Assembly: GCA_034336665.1 (NCBI GenBank)
Contig: CM067570.1
Location: 20,226,502-20,290,501 of the forward strand
DNA length: 64,000 bases
Source: Luscinia megarhynchos
Taxonomy: Eukaryota; Chordata; Aves; Passeriformes; Turdidae
Direction of reading: 5' to 3'
In this document: in pieces, positions 1 to 13,200 of the stretch
Numbering within the stretch: position 1 is the first letter of the stretch
Layout of the letters: each line of letters starts with the position of its first letter
Translations under genes and position numbers: made by a program
Notes under the pieces: generated by a model
Told to the model about the DNA's origin: nothing
Seen by the model: the letters and a program-made list of their open reading frames with translations, nothing else
The model's database searches: none

Positions 1-1165
1 ATCATTAAAATCCCATGGGAGCTAATGTTCAGATGCCCAGCTGAAGGAAACTGGTACCTGGCAGCCCAGAAGTCCACGGCTCATGTTTCACTGCACTTGT
101 GCCCTGGCTGCCTTGGCTTTGCTGTAGGGCACCGTGGCTGCCGTGGGCCAAGGTGCAGTCTTGCCCTTGTGGGAGAGCTCTGCTCAGCTGTTGGGAACCC
201 CAGCAGTGAGTGCCAGCCCTTGTGTCGTGTCTCCTGACAGTGCACTGTCAAAGTGAATTTGGTCCATGCTATTAACTACCAGGCCCAGCAAAGCCAAAGG
301 TCTTCCCATCATTCTAAGGTGGCTGCTGAAGTTTGGTGTTGTTCTCCCTTGTCTCCATTTCTACTGTCCTTTAACCTTCCTCTTTGCTTTTCCCTCTGTG
401 ATGTGCCATGTGCTCCCTGTCTCCCTCTTTCACCTGTTTATGTGCCTGTTTTCCCATTTCTCTCATCCCCTTCTCTTCTTCTCTCCTGTGGGGTCCCGAT
501 GGTTTTTCACTCCTCCCTTTGTAGAAGCAAGCCACTTGCTTTGTTCTTTTCTTTTTCCTTCACCAGCCCCTTTGTGAAGGTCCTTGCCTGGGTCCCTGCA
601 AGTGGCCTATGTGCCTCTGCATTTCAGAGAGCAGCTATAAAAGGGCTGCCAGCTCAGCCTGGTGCTAATTTAGAAAACATGGATAGTGGAAGAGGAGCTC
701 TGTCTCCATTCCTGTTTCTTGTGCTATGCTGTAAGGAAGAAAAGAGTTGAATAGAAAAAGATGCTGAAGGAAGAGAGAATTTCTGGGGTGAGGGGCTGAA
801 TGGCAAAGCAGATGTTTGGGAAGGCTGTTGTGCAGGAGGAGGAGCTAACTGTGCCTGTGTATGCTCAGATCTGGTGTGACATTTGGTCATTGCCCATTTC
901 ATTAGTACTTTACAAAGTTTAGCACAGATCTGTTATTCATCATCACATGTCATGTCACTATTTGAATTTGATGAGCCTCAACAACCAAGTTTGCCTTATG
1001 ATGTCCTCAGAAGCTTTTTGTATATTCATCTATCCTGGAAAGAGCTTGGACTTTCACATTATTCTTTGTTATTAGAGTTTTTTTGTTCATTTTTTTTTAC
1101 TTTAGTCTGTGTTTTATTTTTCTGGTCAACCTTAAAAAATTATTTAATTTCATTTTATTTTTCAG
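1..1165 (+). other. RAPGEF4: RAPGEF4 intron upstream of the first exon in the window
   Basis: No coding exon is recognisable here. The preceding EPAC2 segment, the end of the N-terminal cyclic-nucleotide-binding domain and its linker, is not encoded, so it lies left of the window. Positions about 330-580 are pyrimidine-rich. The interval ends in a T-rich tract and CAG acceptor at 1163-1165. Short open frames here look like chance. Confidence 0.75.
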
Positions 1166-1219
1166 ACACCTCTTATTGGTCCTCACATCCCACATCATCC
1201 TACTAAAACCATTACACAG
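1166..1219 (+). CDS. RAPGEF4: RAPGEF4 exon 1 of window: 18-codon linker cassette
   Basis: A 54-nt exon, phase 0 at both ends, between TTTTTCAG and GTAAAC. It encodes [18 protein letters not shown], which corresponds to a human linker segment between cNBD-A and DEP. The sequence is clearly less conserved than the neighbouring exons. Skipping it keeps the frame. The human canonical protein (1,011 residues) and the mouse form usually numbered (993) differ by exactly 18 residues, so this is very probably an alternatively spliced cassette. Confidence 0.85.
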
Positions 1220-4200
1220 GTAAACATAGAACATAGGTGTGCTGTAAAGCCAGACCATTGGACAAATGGAAATCACTATTTCCAACAGTGTGATATGAAT
1301 CAGCTGAAGTGATGCTTTCTGTTAGATGTGAGAAGTATATGAAACTTAAAATCCCAAGTATATACAACATTGCTCTGCAAAAGTAAGCTTCTGTGCAAGA
1401 GGACTTTTAATTCAGAAAGCTTTTGTGTTTTGTTTTGCAGAAAGCTGTGCAAAGATTCCAGAAAGTTTAAAATCCATATGTCTTGGTCTTTCTTTTTCTC
1501 CATGATCACCCAGGTTCCATCAGAAAAGATCCTTAGAGCTGGAAAGATTTTGAGGAATACAATTCTGTCCCGAGCTCCTCACATGATAAGAGATCGTAAA
1601 TATCATCTGAAGACTTACAGGTGTGTGAGCTGATTGTATTGAGGTCTCTGAATTTTTATGCCTCCCATTCTCTGATGTGTCATTTATGCCTCACCATACT
1701 TGCAGGTCTCAAAAGGTCTGAAATTATTCTCTGATGCTATTTGAGTTGAATGTTATGCAGTCTTTAATGGGCCTGGTAAATCCTTTCTGGAGTAATTTGA
1801 CTGGAAATTGAGTCCGTGATTGTGAACAGAGCATTCACATACAAAAACTCTTCCAAAGTTAATAGCATAGTTAGCTGGAATATTCTGTGTAGTACCAAGT
1901 TAAAATGTAGATTCTGTTCTTTTTGTGTATCAGTAAGAGATAATAGAAAAGTTCATTAATATGTTGTGTTCCTGTACTGATTGCAGCAGCAGTCTTGCTC
2001 ACTGTGGCATTCTGAAAATTCACCCTGGCGAGAAACATTCCTGATGCAGATTTGCTGCTCTATTTAATTTTTCTTTCAGTGTATTGCCAGGCTCTCTTAT
2101 CTTCCTGCTGGTGGCAGCACAGTCTTGCTGAAGTAGGATAACAATGGCACTTGTGAAATAGAAATCTTCCTGCAGGGTGTCAGGATCTTCCTACTATTGG
2201 CTTAAGAAACAATCAGTTTGTTTTAGTGTCTAATGTTTAAATCAAATGCCTTGTACATTATTCAGAGTGGTTTTAAGTTTTTAAGTAAAAATTATTTGTA
2301 AATCTCTGAGCGTGTCTTTTTCTAATAGTAAATTAATATGTTGCTGATCTTCATTTGAAATATATGCATTGATTTTCCATATTTCAGCCCAAGATGTATT
2401 TCATATGCAAAGGTATTTGGCACTTGTGAGTTGATTAGAGAATGTCACAATATAAAATAGCTGTTTGTTCTGGAAGAACAAAAGAGCATAAAAGATAAAT
2501 GAAGAGCAGTGCTGTCCAAACAACTGCACCATTTTCTCTTACACATAACTGGGAAAACTTTTATTGTTCTGCTGAGCTAGAGAGTGTTATGATGAAGAAT
2601 TTTACTAAGTGACCATGTGGCTTTTTGCTTTTTTAACCCTCTTTGGGTGTTCTCCAGAGTTTGAGACCTGCTGTTGTCTGCCTCTGGGTCAGTTAGGAGG
2701 TGCAAGGTGACCAAGACCTTGCATGAGAGTGCCCCAGGAGCATTGTACCAAAACCACTGTCTCCAGATACAGGGGGTTAGAAGTTTGGTTACAAATGCAG
2801 GAACACCCTCATAGCACTTACTCTTCCTGTGGAGCTGCATTGGCTTAACTTTTACAGTATTCAATTATTGTTTTCATGCAACATTCTGAAAAGCATGAGG
2901 CTTTTGATATCCCATGGTATACAGATGTTTCTTTTGAAAACTGGGTTGAAGGTTGTTGCACTGGTGCTGTAGGTTTTGTACCAGGCTCGATTTGATCCTC
3001 TGAACTCTGCATTTCCCAAAAAACTTGTTTTACTAAGGTGATCCTCTCAAAACTGGACACCTTCTCTGGTATTTCAAGCACGTAGATGGTGACGTGGTTT
3101 TCTGCTGGGAGATTTGACTAAGTCTGTACAGAGTTTAAGATATCACTGTTGTTGGCAGTCACTGTGTGCAGTCTCTCTCTTGGCTAGCTTCCTTTTCATT
3201 CCTGGCTGTTTGTCTGTCCTTCAGGCAATGCTGTGTGGGGACAGAACTAGTTGACTGGATGATGCAGCAAAGTCCTTGTGTCCATTTACGAAGCCAGGCT
3301 GTTGGCATGTGGCAAGTACTGCTGGAAGAAGGTGTTCTTAACCATGGTAAGATAATCAGTATTTTAACTAAAATATGGGCAGTGTGTGACATCAACACCT
3401 CTGTACTTCTTTTTCATGAAAAAGAAAGGGATCATAAGCCCAAAAGAAATGCCAGAGAGCAGCCTGTTCAATCATAACTGGAGGTGCAACAAGCAGGCAG
3501 TATTATTTGAATCATGTTAACAGTATACTTTTTTAAATTACAAGGATATTGCATCATAAATAAACAATTTATAATGATAACTCTAAATATACTTAGGAGT
3601 ATGCTGTCTTGTGCTTATATTGTTAGAACTGGGTAGCACTTGGGCCAAAACCAAGGGATGTATTACCATACATAAAACTAACCATCAAAGATTTGCCATA
3701 TTTAGAAGTGAATTGTGAGTATTTATGTTTGCTCAAATCCTGAATTTTGGAATGATTTTCATTGGTTTTGGAGGGGTTCCCAAATTCAGCACACCAGATA
3801 TTCCAGTGCAGAGAGCTGAGATTGAGTGCTAGCTTTTTTGATTGCATTTTATTATTGACTTTCAGTTTCCATTTGGCAGGATTTAGTTGGTAACAGGATA
3901 TTATAGCCCTCAAAAGGGTAGGTTTCTAAAGCAATATTAATATTTGAAGCTTTGCACGCACGTTTTTATTAAATGCAGAAGAGCAGCTCTTACAGTAAAC
4001 TTGCATTTACTGTCTGTTGTGCTTACCATATCCCAGGAAGGAATTTCCTTTCTGGGAAGGCAGATTGTTTCCACTGCTCCCTTACCCTAAGGACTCTAAC
4101 TTGAATTTCTGCCATATATTCATTCCCTTGAACTCTCAGGGGCAAGCTATTGCAAGCTGCAGCACAGTATCCAACTCAACATATCACTCTGACTTGCTTG

Positions 4201-7200
4201 GAAGACCAAGGGTTTGTCCTTTGCAATATCATAATGTTACTTTAGAGGTCTTCTCTTGGCAGTTCTTCTATTAAGTTATTCCACCAGGACACAGGTCAAT
4301 GAACTTGCTCCTGGGATTATACACTGATGATACACATTTTTGCTACATCACAATAAGTTTAGTTGCTTTTGCTACCTTTTTTCAGCCTGTCTAAACATGT
4401 ACAGCAATGTAATCGTGTTAGGGAATACCTCTTAGAAATTCATAGTGTAACCATTTTCCCCAGTGTAATTTGTGTGATTAAATGAAATGGTTTGGAGCAA
4501 TAAGAAAAGAGTACTAATAAGAAAACATGTACATGTGTATACATGTATGTATACACATCCACAACACACTTACATGGAAGCCTTTTGGAAAGTATTTATA
4601 GTACACAATTTAAAAATGTACCCTTTAAGCTACATAACTTGGAAACACATGAGAGATAGTTTCATGCTCTTACAGTTTTTCTGTAGCTTTCTTTCCCTTC
4701 TTAAATAATCTGTAACAAACACAATACTGCACAGATTTCTGCAAGCTTGGCTTTGTTGAGGATCATACAGTATTTGATGTTGTTACGTTGTTTTCAGTGG
4801 ACCAGGAGCACCACTTTCAGGACAAATACTTATTTTATCGATTTTTGGATGATGAGCGTGAAGATGCCCCTTTGCCAACTGAGGAAGAGAAAAAGGAGTG
4901 TGATGAGGAGCTACAGGATACTATGCTGCTTCTCTCTCAGATTGGGCCAGATGCTCATATGAGGATGATTCTCAGGAAACCGTAAGCAGAATAATGAGTT
5001 AATATTATGGGTCTTGTGACATGGAAACAAGAGAAATCTACATTGATTATCAGTCTTTTTTCAGCCAGCTTTATAGTGACTTCAAAGCAAGCAGTATCAG
5101 CTGTTTGATCCTCCGTTGAAGGCAAGAATTAAGCAGGTAGGGTTTAGTGGCCATGGCAGACATATTTTACTGCTAATTAAACACATAAGGAATAACTTAA
5201 GCTCACCTTCACTGAAAATTTACTTGTAAGGTGCCATTCAAGACAGGGAAGTACACAGGGCTGGATTCTGCTACCTTGAGGCCATTGGCAAAGTTTGTCT
5301 TTGCTATGGGACAGGAGTGAGCCCTACCCACAGTGTGGGAACATTTTTCATAGTAAAAGATTTTTGAATCACCTGACCCAAGTGCTTGTTCCTGTTCTGT
5401 TTCCATCTGTATCCTTTCCAGACTCCATTCTTGTTTAGATCATAAGCTCATTTTGACAGCACTTTTCCAAAAACTTGCTAAATGCATTGAATTTCAAAAA
5501 GTGCCATCAAACACTTGTGCTTGTAAAAACTCCAGGAAACACTTCCATGCAGCAATAGTTTTAAAATATACATTCTATTTTTTCTTCTTTTTAGAGATCT
5601 AGTCAACACAACCAAAGGAGCACTCATTTCCTGTCACACAAAATACATGGATGAGCCAGATTGAGAGCATGGTGTTTCCATACACCCTTAAAGAGTCATG
5701 GAATTGAGGTCTTGTTTCCTCACACACATGTCCTGTGCCTTTTCCACTGAGGAGCAAAAGTTATTTTTTGCACCTCTGAGAAGACACCAGTCATGTGGAG
5801 ACTGAGCAGTGCTGTGTGTGCTGGGACACTGCTCCTCTGCACTCTCTCCTTTGCCTCAGGCCAGCTGAGCAGGTCATCTTTTGGAGAATTTCCCTTTAGG
5901 TTATTGTGGGTTTTGGCTGCCTACTACATTTGCTTCCTGTCATGACTTCCAGAAGAGCAAATGTAAGTTTACACTAGCGGGATAAATATTGATTATCATC
6001 TGGGCTGCTTACAGAGAGCTGAAAGGCTGGAGGGATACTGTGGAAAGTACTGCTCTTCTCTTTGTGTTGTCACTTGCACAGCATCACTTGAAAGAATATT
6101 AATAAGAGATTTTTCATGGAAAATAGTGAGGAGAAAGAGGTTTTCTCAAGACTGATACTCATCTGACATCTTTCCATATCCCTGAAAATGCTTATTTTTG
6201 CACCCCTTTGGTCACTGAAGTAAGCTTGTACTGCCAGGGACTATATTAACTACTGTTCTAGTATTCAGTTTACATACATAATGTTTTTGTTAGTTGAAAA
6301 TCCTCCCTGGACTGATCTACAGCAGAGCTCTTAAACTCTCCATGAATCCTCAGAGTCCTGCTAGTTTTGACTAGACACTCTTACAGCTGCCAAAAGTTCA
6401 AAAGAATTGCCAAAGCTTCAGAGATGCTAACTCTAGCTGACCTGAGCAGGACCCACGGTTTTCAAACCAGCACAGCTGCATTTTATAACACTAACCGTTT
6501 CCAGAGAGGTTGCAGAACTCAGATAATTACCCTGAAAGAAATAAGACAATATTCTTTGATGAGAAGATTACTTTGAGAATTTGATTGTATAATGAAGCTG
6601 TTGCTTTGAAAGGTACTTTCTATTGTTCGAAATCTGAAAATCTCTAACAAAAAGTGTCACTTGTTTTGACAGCCAACTTAAAAAATTCTCTGTTTATTAC
6701 ATTAACTGCAGCATTTTAACTGTCAAACTGTGAAAGAATGTTCTATAGTTTAAAAAACAGAATAGAGCTCAGGGAAATTTTTGGCAGGCTCTTGTTGCTA
6801 TTGTGTTTTTTTTTTCCTTTGGAAACACATATACTGAATGTGAAAATAGCTTTTTGTGAAGTAGCAAACATAGCTCTCTGCTCCTTATAATGGCTGGAGC
6901 ACAGGTGCAGACCTTGCTCAAGTCCCTGTAAAATTACTGTAGAATTAATACAGCTCCTCCTTAAGTGTTTCCCCCGTCAGTATGAAAATATGTCCTGATG
7001 GTAAACCCTAATTTAATAGGATGCTATAATACAAAGCTACACAATAATACAATAATAACAGGAGTCTTTAAAAGAAGAGTTATATTCATCAGACAACAGT
7101 ATTTAGCTCAGATGGATTACATTCTTTTTTAATGCCCAAGCCTAAAGTAAGTTGGCAGTGTGACTGAAATAATAAATCTGTGTTATATGTTCTTAGTGTC

Positions 7201-10200
7201 TTCACTTAGCACATTTTTTTCTTAGTAAAGAGCATTTGACACTTAATCACAATGTTATGGGGTCTCTGATCTTTTCCCTTGTTCTTATTATCTGAGAATT
7301 TTCTGGTTAGCTGTATAACAAAAATAATCAATGATACTGCTTGGACATACATGGCTTATCAATGGCACAGTACTATATTATTGTCAACATCCTAGTCACA
7401 GAGAAGCTCAGTGTCTCTGACCTTGGTAAATTCTCCAAGCACTGAACAGTTTTTATTGATCACTTAATATCTCCTGAGTTCTGTCCATTAATGTGTACCC
7501 TCATTCCCTACCTATTCCATTTATTATCCGCTCTATAACCAGCTATTGCTGTTTGAATGTGTCCCCTGCAGAAACTAGGTCTTTACACAGCAGGATCCTA
7601 CAAATCAACATCAGTGGGTCACCACACAGGTTTTAAAGACACAGTGATGCCTAATATCTCTCCACGTGACATCTGCAGGAGCAGGAGTAAAGACTAGGTA
7701 CAGATATCCACTGCAGATTGTCAGTCCTTCCAATGTGCTAACATAGGAAGCAAATGGACGTGCTGAAAGAAGAGTGTGTCCTTTTGTCTTGGTAGAGATC
7801 TGATATAGTCAAACATCATCCTTTTATGTTTTCATTTAGTATAGAAATTTCTTAATTTGTTACACTATAATTTCCAAGACATGATGGTTTTGCAAGCATA
7901 TAATAAAACTAAAGTTGCTACTTTCCTATTATTTGTTAAAATCCTTACCTTTTGTTTGCTAGCTAGTACTGGCTTAGTTTTATGCTCTACTTAATTAAGC
8001 TGCCCTGCATAAATCACTAGGGGTGTCAGCCTTGTATTTTCAAGCCAGATTCAGAAACAGTAGAATATTTTGAGTCACTAGAGGGCATAGCAGTACCAAA
8101 CCAATTTCTGGTTTTCCCTTAACAGTTTATTTGATTCTGTATGAGAAAAGGGTAACTTAGTCCAGAATGTTTTTTAATCTAAATTTGTCTTCAATCTGGG
8201 TAATAATAAATGCATGTCATTGGTAAGTGAAGAACAGAAGAAAAATAAAGCTTGCTTAGCAGAGATGTCAGCTGTCCTTATGTTTTCTGGGACTTCTTCA
8301 GTACTTCTTTCATCCAAAAGAAGTCTCCATCCAGCTACTTTTGTTAAAAGATGCGAGATAACTCCAGAGTGACACAGCTGGGTACTCCCTGTGCCTCACA
8401 CATGATTTAGACAGACACTTGAATCAGGAGGTGACTAGGCAGAGAACCTGTAGAGCACAGTATTTCCTCTTGTGACTTTCCTGATCCTCTAGATGATAAT
8501 CGCCTGTAATACTGACATTTTAGGAGGAAAAGCTTCTATCAGAAAGATTAATTGTAGTTTTCCTTTTAGGGCTGTCCAAAGATTCAAATAGGCTGTTAAT
8601 TCTTTTGACATCACACACTGCAGACAGCAGGGTTTAGAACTGTGCTTGTTTAATGGTGGAGCATGTAAACCTCATTTGGAACTCCAGCCACCAGACTGGA
8701 TTTCCTGTATCCTATTTCCTGACATCTTAAGTTTATCCTCTCCTTTATCTCTTTGTTGCTCTTTTATTTTGTTCTTGGCCCATTTAATTAATTGCCTGTA
8801 ATCTGCTTTTCACAAATTTAAACTATATTGTTTGGAAGGACTTAGTCCTATAAAAGTAGCTTGAAATAATGCTTTAAAGGAATTTTTTTCATGTGGTGTG
8901 TCCGTATGTCACTCCAATGTGCTGTCTGAAATTACATGATAGGAGAATTTGTTCTTTTAGAAAACAATGTTTACATTAGATACAACTGAAAAGTAAAAGA
9001 GAGAACTGAAGAGAATCTTGTGACTGGGAAAAAGATCGGGAGTTACCCACAAGCTCCCACAACTTCTCCTGTGTTCTGTTTATTAGATCCTCCAAAGCAT
9101 CTCTGACACAATGCAGTCCCCACAGTATTTGTGTTTTTCTTTAGCAATCAGAAAATTCTGTGTAGGTTACAGAAATGCAATTATTTCAGCCACAATGTCA
9201 GCTTCCTTACTACTCCTTGGGCTAGAGAATTATTTCTTCATCAAGGCATGCTTTTTAGTTATGGCAGCTCCTTGTATTTTTCAGTGAGAGAAGCTGAAAC
9301 TACTGAGTAGTTCTTATTTACCTTTGTGGCTAAACAGCAGCACTCAGCATTAACTGTAGAGTAGTTGTTAGTTAGCTGTCTTCCAAGATGCACTGCTGCA
9401 TCTCCAATTTGTTCAGCACAAGTTCACACACTCCTTTACAAACCACTACTACTGTGTTTGCTACAACTAATTAGTGCTGCATGTGAAAAATAGTGCATGC
9501 CCCACACTCAGGAGTCCTTTTGAAAGGAGCAAATCTTTATCTACCATTTCTGATTTATGTGACCATTTTATACATATATAGAACTCTTGATTTAATCAGA
9601 AAAGCTGCCTAATCAGGATCTCTCTAAGGTGGTTGCCATGGCTGCTGCTCAGTGTCATTTAGGTAGCATTCACAGAGCTTCCATCCTTTGTTGTATTTCA
9701 GTCCTCCAGCCAGAAACATCATTCAGTCCCTGTTTAGTGAGGATTACCCTTCAGTAGACAGTACAGCAGCATTTTGTGTTGTTCTGTCCTTCTGTAAAGT
9801 ATTTATTTTGGGCATTTATTGCATTTAGTTATGCCTTTAATCTTCTCTCTATAGCCCTGGCCAGAGAACTGTAGATGACTTAGAATTTATATATGAAGAA
9901 CTTCTCCACATTAAGGCCTTATCTCATCTTTCTACCACAGTAAGTAATTTTAAAAATTATAACTTACCACCAAAAGGGAGGCTCAGTTTTTACTTTTGGT
10001 TTTACTTCTGACTTTATTAAAGTTGGAGAGCCATTTTCATTGATACTTTCCATATAAAGAATTTATTCCATCTGTGAGAATCACCCAAGCACTGTGCAGG
10101 TGTAGGTTGTCTAGATATCAGATACAATTCTCTTCAAGTATTTCTGCACACCCCCTGTCTCCCTTACTTGTCACAGGTACCACCGTCTGGGGCACTATCC

Positions 10201-13200
10201 ATGTGTATATGAAGGCACTGGTACTACTGAATTTTGCAGAATTGATTTCTATGAGGAGTCTTGCTTTGAACCAAGTTAGAGGAGGTATTGCACTGTGGAG
10301 AAAGGTGCACTGTGCAGTGCTTGCTGGTTGGAGTTTGGTCATTGAGTGAAAGGAAGCTCATCAGACACTTCGTCCCTGAGGTGGTCAAGAACAGTGCAGA
10401 GAACCAAGGATAAATGGAATGGACAGGGCATCTGTTTAAAGTCTCACCACCATTGATAGACTGTGTAGACAACTGAAACAAGCTAAATAGCACTTTAGTT
10501 GGAAGCAATAAGATGTGGATGCATTCAGAAAAAGGAAACCAGTCAGAAAGTAGATCTGTATTTGAGGCTACCTTCTTCAGAATCTCTTGTTATTTTCAGT
10601 CATTCTCAGATAGCTTGGGCAGATGCAGCTAATTGTGAAGCTGCATTACAGAAAGCTAGTACTCAATGCAAACATATAAAAACCTGAACAATGTTTTTCA
10701 AAGAAAGTAGGCATTCGGGGTTGGTATCTGAATTACATTGGTGTTAGGGAAACTTCCCAGTTTGACCATTTGTGAGACTCTGGCAGTCACACTCCCAACA
10801 CCAGAGACTGTCACTGCTGGGCTGGAGCCCCTTCCCAGCGGGCAGCTCCAGTGACCTGGTGGGTCCTGCTGGACTCCTGCACATCCCCCACTCACACAGC
10901 CAGACCAGGTTTCCTCACTGCTTCCACCCCTGGTGTCCCATAGCAGAGCCTTGCATGTCTTGCTCTGTAAAGCAATTTATTCCCAGTGTAGTAACACAGA
11001 AGGCTTGAGCTGGTGCCTCTGAGGAGGGACCCCCAATAAAGGAACCCCTTGGCTTTTATCCCCTCACCATCCCAGCATTTGCAAGTCTCACTCTTCTTCC
11101 CATGTCCTGTGCTCCTGCTGTGTCCATTCACCTGGCTGGTGCTGTTTGTGCCATTTGCTCTGAGAAGGGTTGGCAGTCCATGGCCCCTTGTCCCCCTGGG
11201 CTCCCACACAGAGCTCAATCTGCAGACAAACTGCAGCTTGCAAACCAAGGTACCTGCAGAGTTACCTGCACTAGATGTATTCCTCAACATGGGAACAGAC
11301 ATCCAAAAGCCTTAAAAATCCCTGGAATGTAGAGAAAAAAGTAATTAAAGAAAGACTACTGTAAGATCCAGAAATGGTCCTTTAAAAGTTAAACAAAAGA
11401 AACTACCAAGGATAGACAGATACTGAGAGGGAGCAGAGAGAATTCTCACTGCTGCAAATGTAACCCAGAATAAAAAAATCTGAAGCACAAATTGTTTTCA
11501 GCTCAGAAGAAAATCAGATTTGAGTACAGATACCACAGTGAGTACCATATGCAACAAGTATGGCAGGTGATACAAACTGCAAAAAATACTTGGCCTTGTG
11601 AAGTACAGATGATTCCCATGTTTTTAGTAAGAAACTGGAAATGCCAGCTTATTACATGCATCATGAACTAAAGCAGAAGACAGAAACCACAACTAGCTTA
11701 GAGGAAATCTTCAGAGGAGCAACAGACAGCATTGCTTCTATGAACCAGAAGATTAATGACCAATCAGCTTGAAAGGAAATGGAAATATTTTAAGTAAGGC
11801 ATAATTCCTAAAGTGGTAAGTTTTCTAGATACACTAAAAGCAGTAGAAAGTAAAAAAGATAAAGCTCAAGTCTCATGGTGATGAACTAATTCCTGCTAGA
11901 GAAGCTTGTGAAGTTAATATTTGAATGAAAAGCAATTATATAATAGTGTTAAAAACAAGTCAAAGTTTGGCCTTCATCAAGTGGATTCATTCACTGCAAA
12001 GGTCAATGACTGAATCAACTGAGAAGACATCTGAGGACATAAATGGATAGGAATGTTCTGCTATGTGCAGAACAGTGCTAATGGGGTTGTATTTCCTGGC
12101 CTTATGAAAGTATCATTGCCTTTGAGCAGAAGTCATCAAGGAGTTTGGTGAGCCAAGTGTTACAGAAACCACAGGCCTCTGAGTGTGTTCACTGGTCAGT
12201 GTACGTAAAAAAAGCCTGTCCAAACACCTCTGTTTATCTCTCTTTTTCTCCAGGCTGCAAAAAGGGAGTGCTTTCCCCTGATTGTCAGGAAAGAGTTCTA
12301 GGAGAGGTGGCTGATGTGTTATGTTTGTACTTGGTGCCTGAGCACCAAGGTTGGGTGGGTACCTTTAAGTACATCAGTGCCCAAATTTTTCCACCCATTT
12401 TATCAGATTCTCATCTGGATTGTACCCAGAATTTGAGAGTTCCTTCCCAAGTCTTTCTTCATGACCTAAATTTTTTTTTCCTAAATTTAAACAAACCAGA
12501 TCCAGTGGTGGTGAAAATACTACGTATTGAAGCCAACTTTTGATCTGTGTTTGGCATGGTTAAGTTACACTGAAGTAGCTAGTACCTCTGAAGAATGGCT
12601 TGTCACCAGCTGCCATTCTCAGAATACATGATTCCTGCTGCTTGGGAATTGGCCTCTAAGTCCTTGGAGACTTGTGGTTGTAGGAGGAGAACCTAAAGCA
12701 CACAGAAGAGCTCAGGATCATACGAGATTCCCAGTGCTACTGCTATTTTGTGGCAGTAACACGGTGTTTACAGTGACAAAAATCGGTTGTAAGCAGTGTC
12801 TCACTAGAGACAGCTGCCCAGTCAGAGCTCATCACACCAAGGGCAAACTAAACCCAGTGAGGAGCTGTCTGACACCCAGGGCAGTGTCACATTCTCCAGT
12901 TCCTGGAAGCAGTGGTGAGCTGGATGCTTTGCCTGGGAAGCTGTCAGGCAGAGGGGGCACTCAGCAAGTCCAGGTGGCTGTGCCTCACAGCTTGACGCAG
13001 CAGAAGCAGACAGACTCCTGTCAGTCTGAACCAGATTGCTCAGGAGACAGCAGGAATACTTCCATGGAGTAATTGACAATTCTTAGCTATCTTCTGTAAC
13101 AGATTAACTATTACCATTTGAAACTTTCTTCAGGTGTTGTCAGCTGTTGATATAATTTCACATGTGTGTGTACAAAGAAGGATGTGGAGACCCGTATCTT

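Noticed and set aside
253..750. Open frame of 165 codons at the left end
   Set aside because: It is pyrimidine-driven (Ser/Leu/Pro/Phe-rich), matches no family I know, and sits in an intron.
11500..12000. A-rich stretch of intron 5 with protein-like phrases in shifting frames (for example a [17 protein letters not shown] reading near 11,800)
   Set aside because: I considered a decayed processed pseudogene such as an importin-alpha. The phrases are short and interrupted by stops, and the surrounding text does not follow that family.
12145..13072. Two 132-codon open frames in intron 5
   Set aside because: No recognisable domain, no splice support, low-complexity ends. They look like chance frames.
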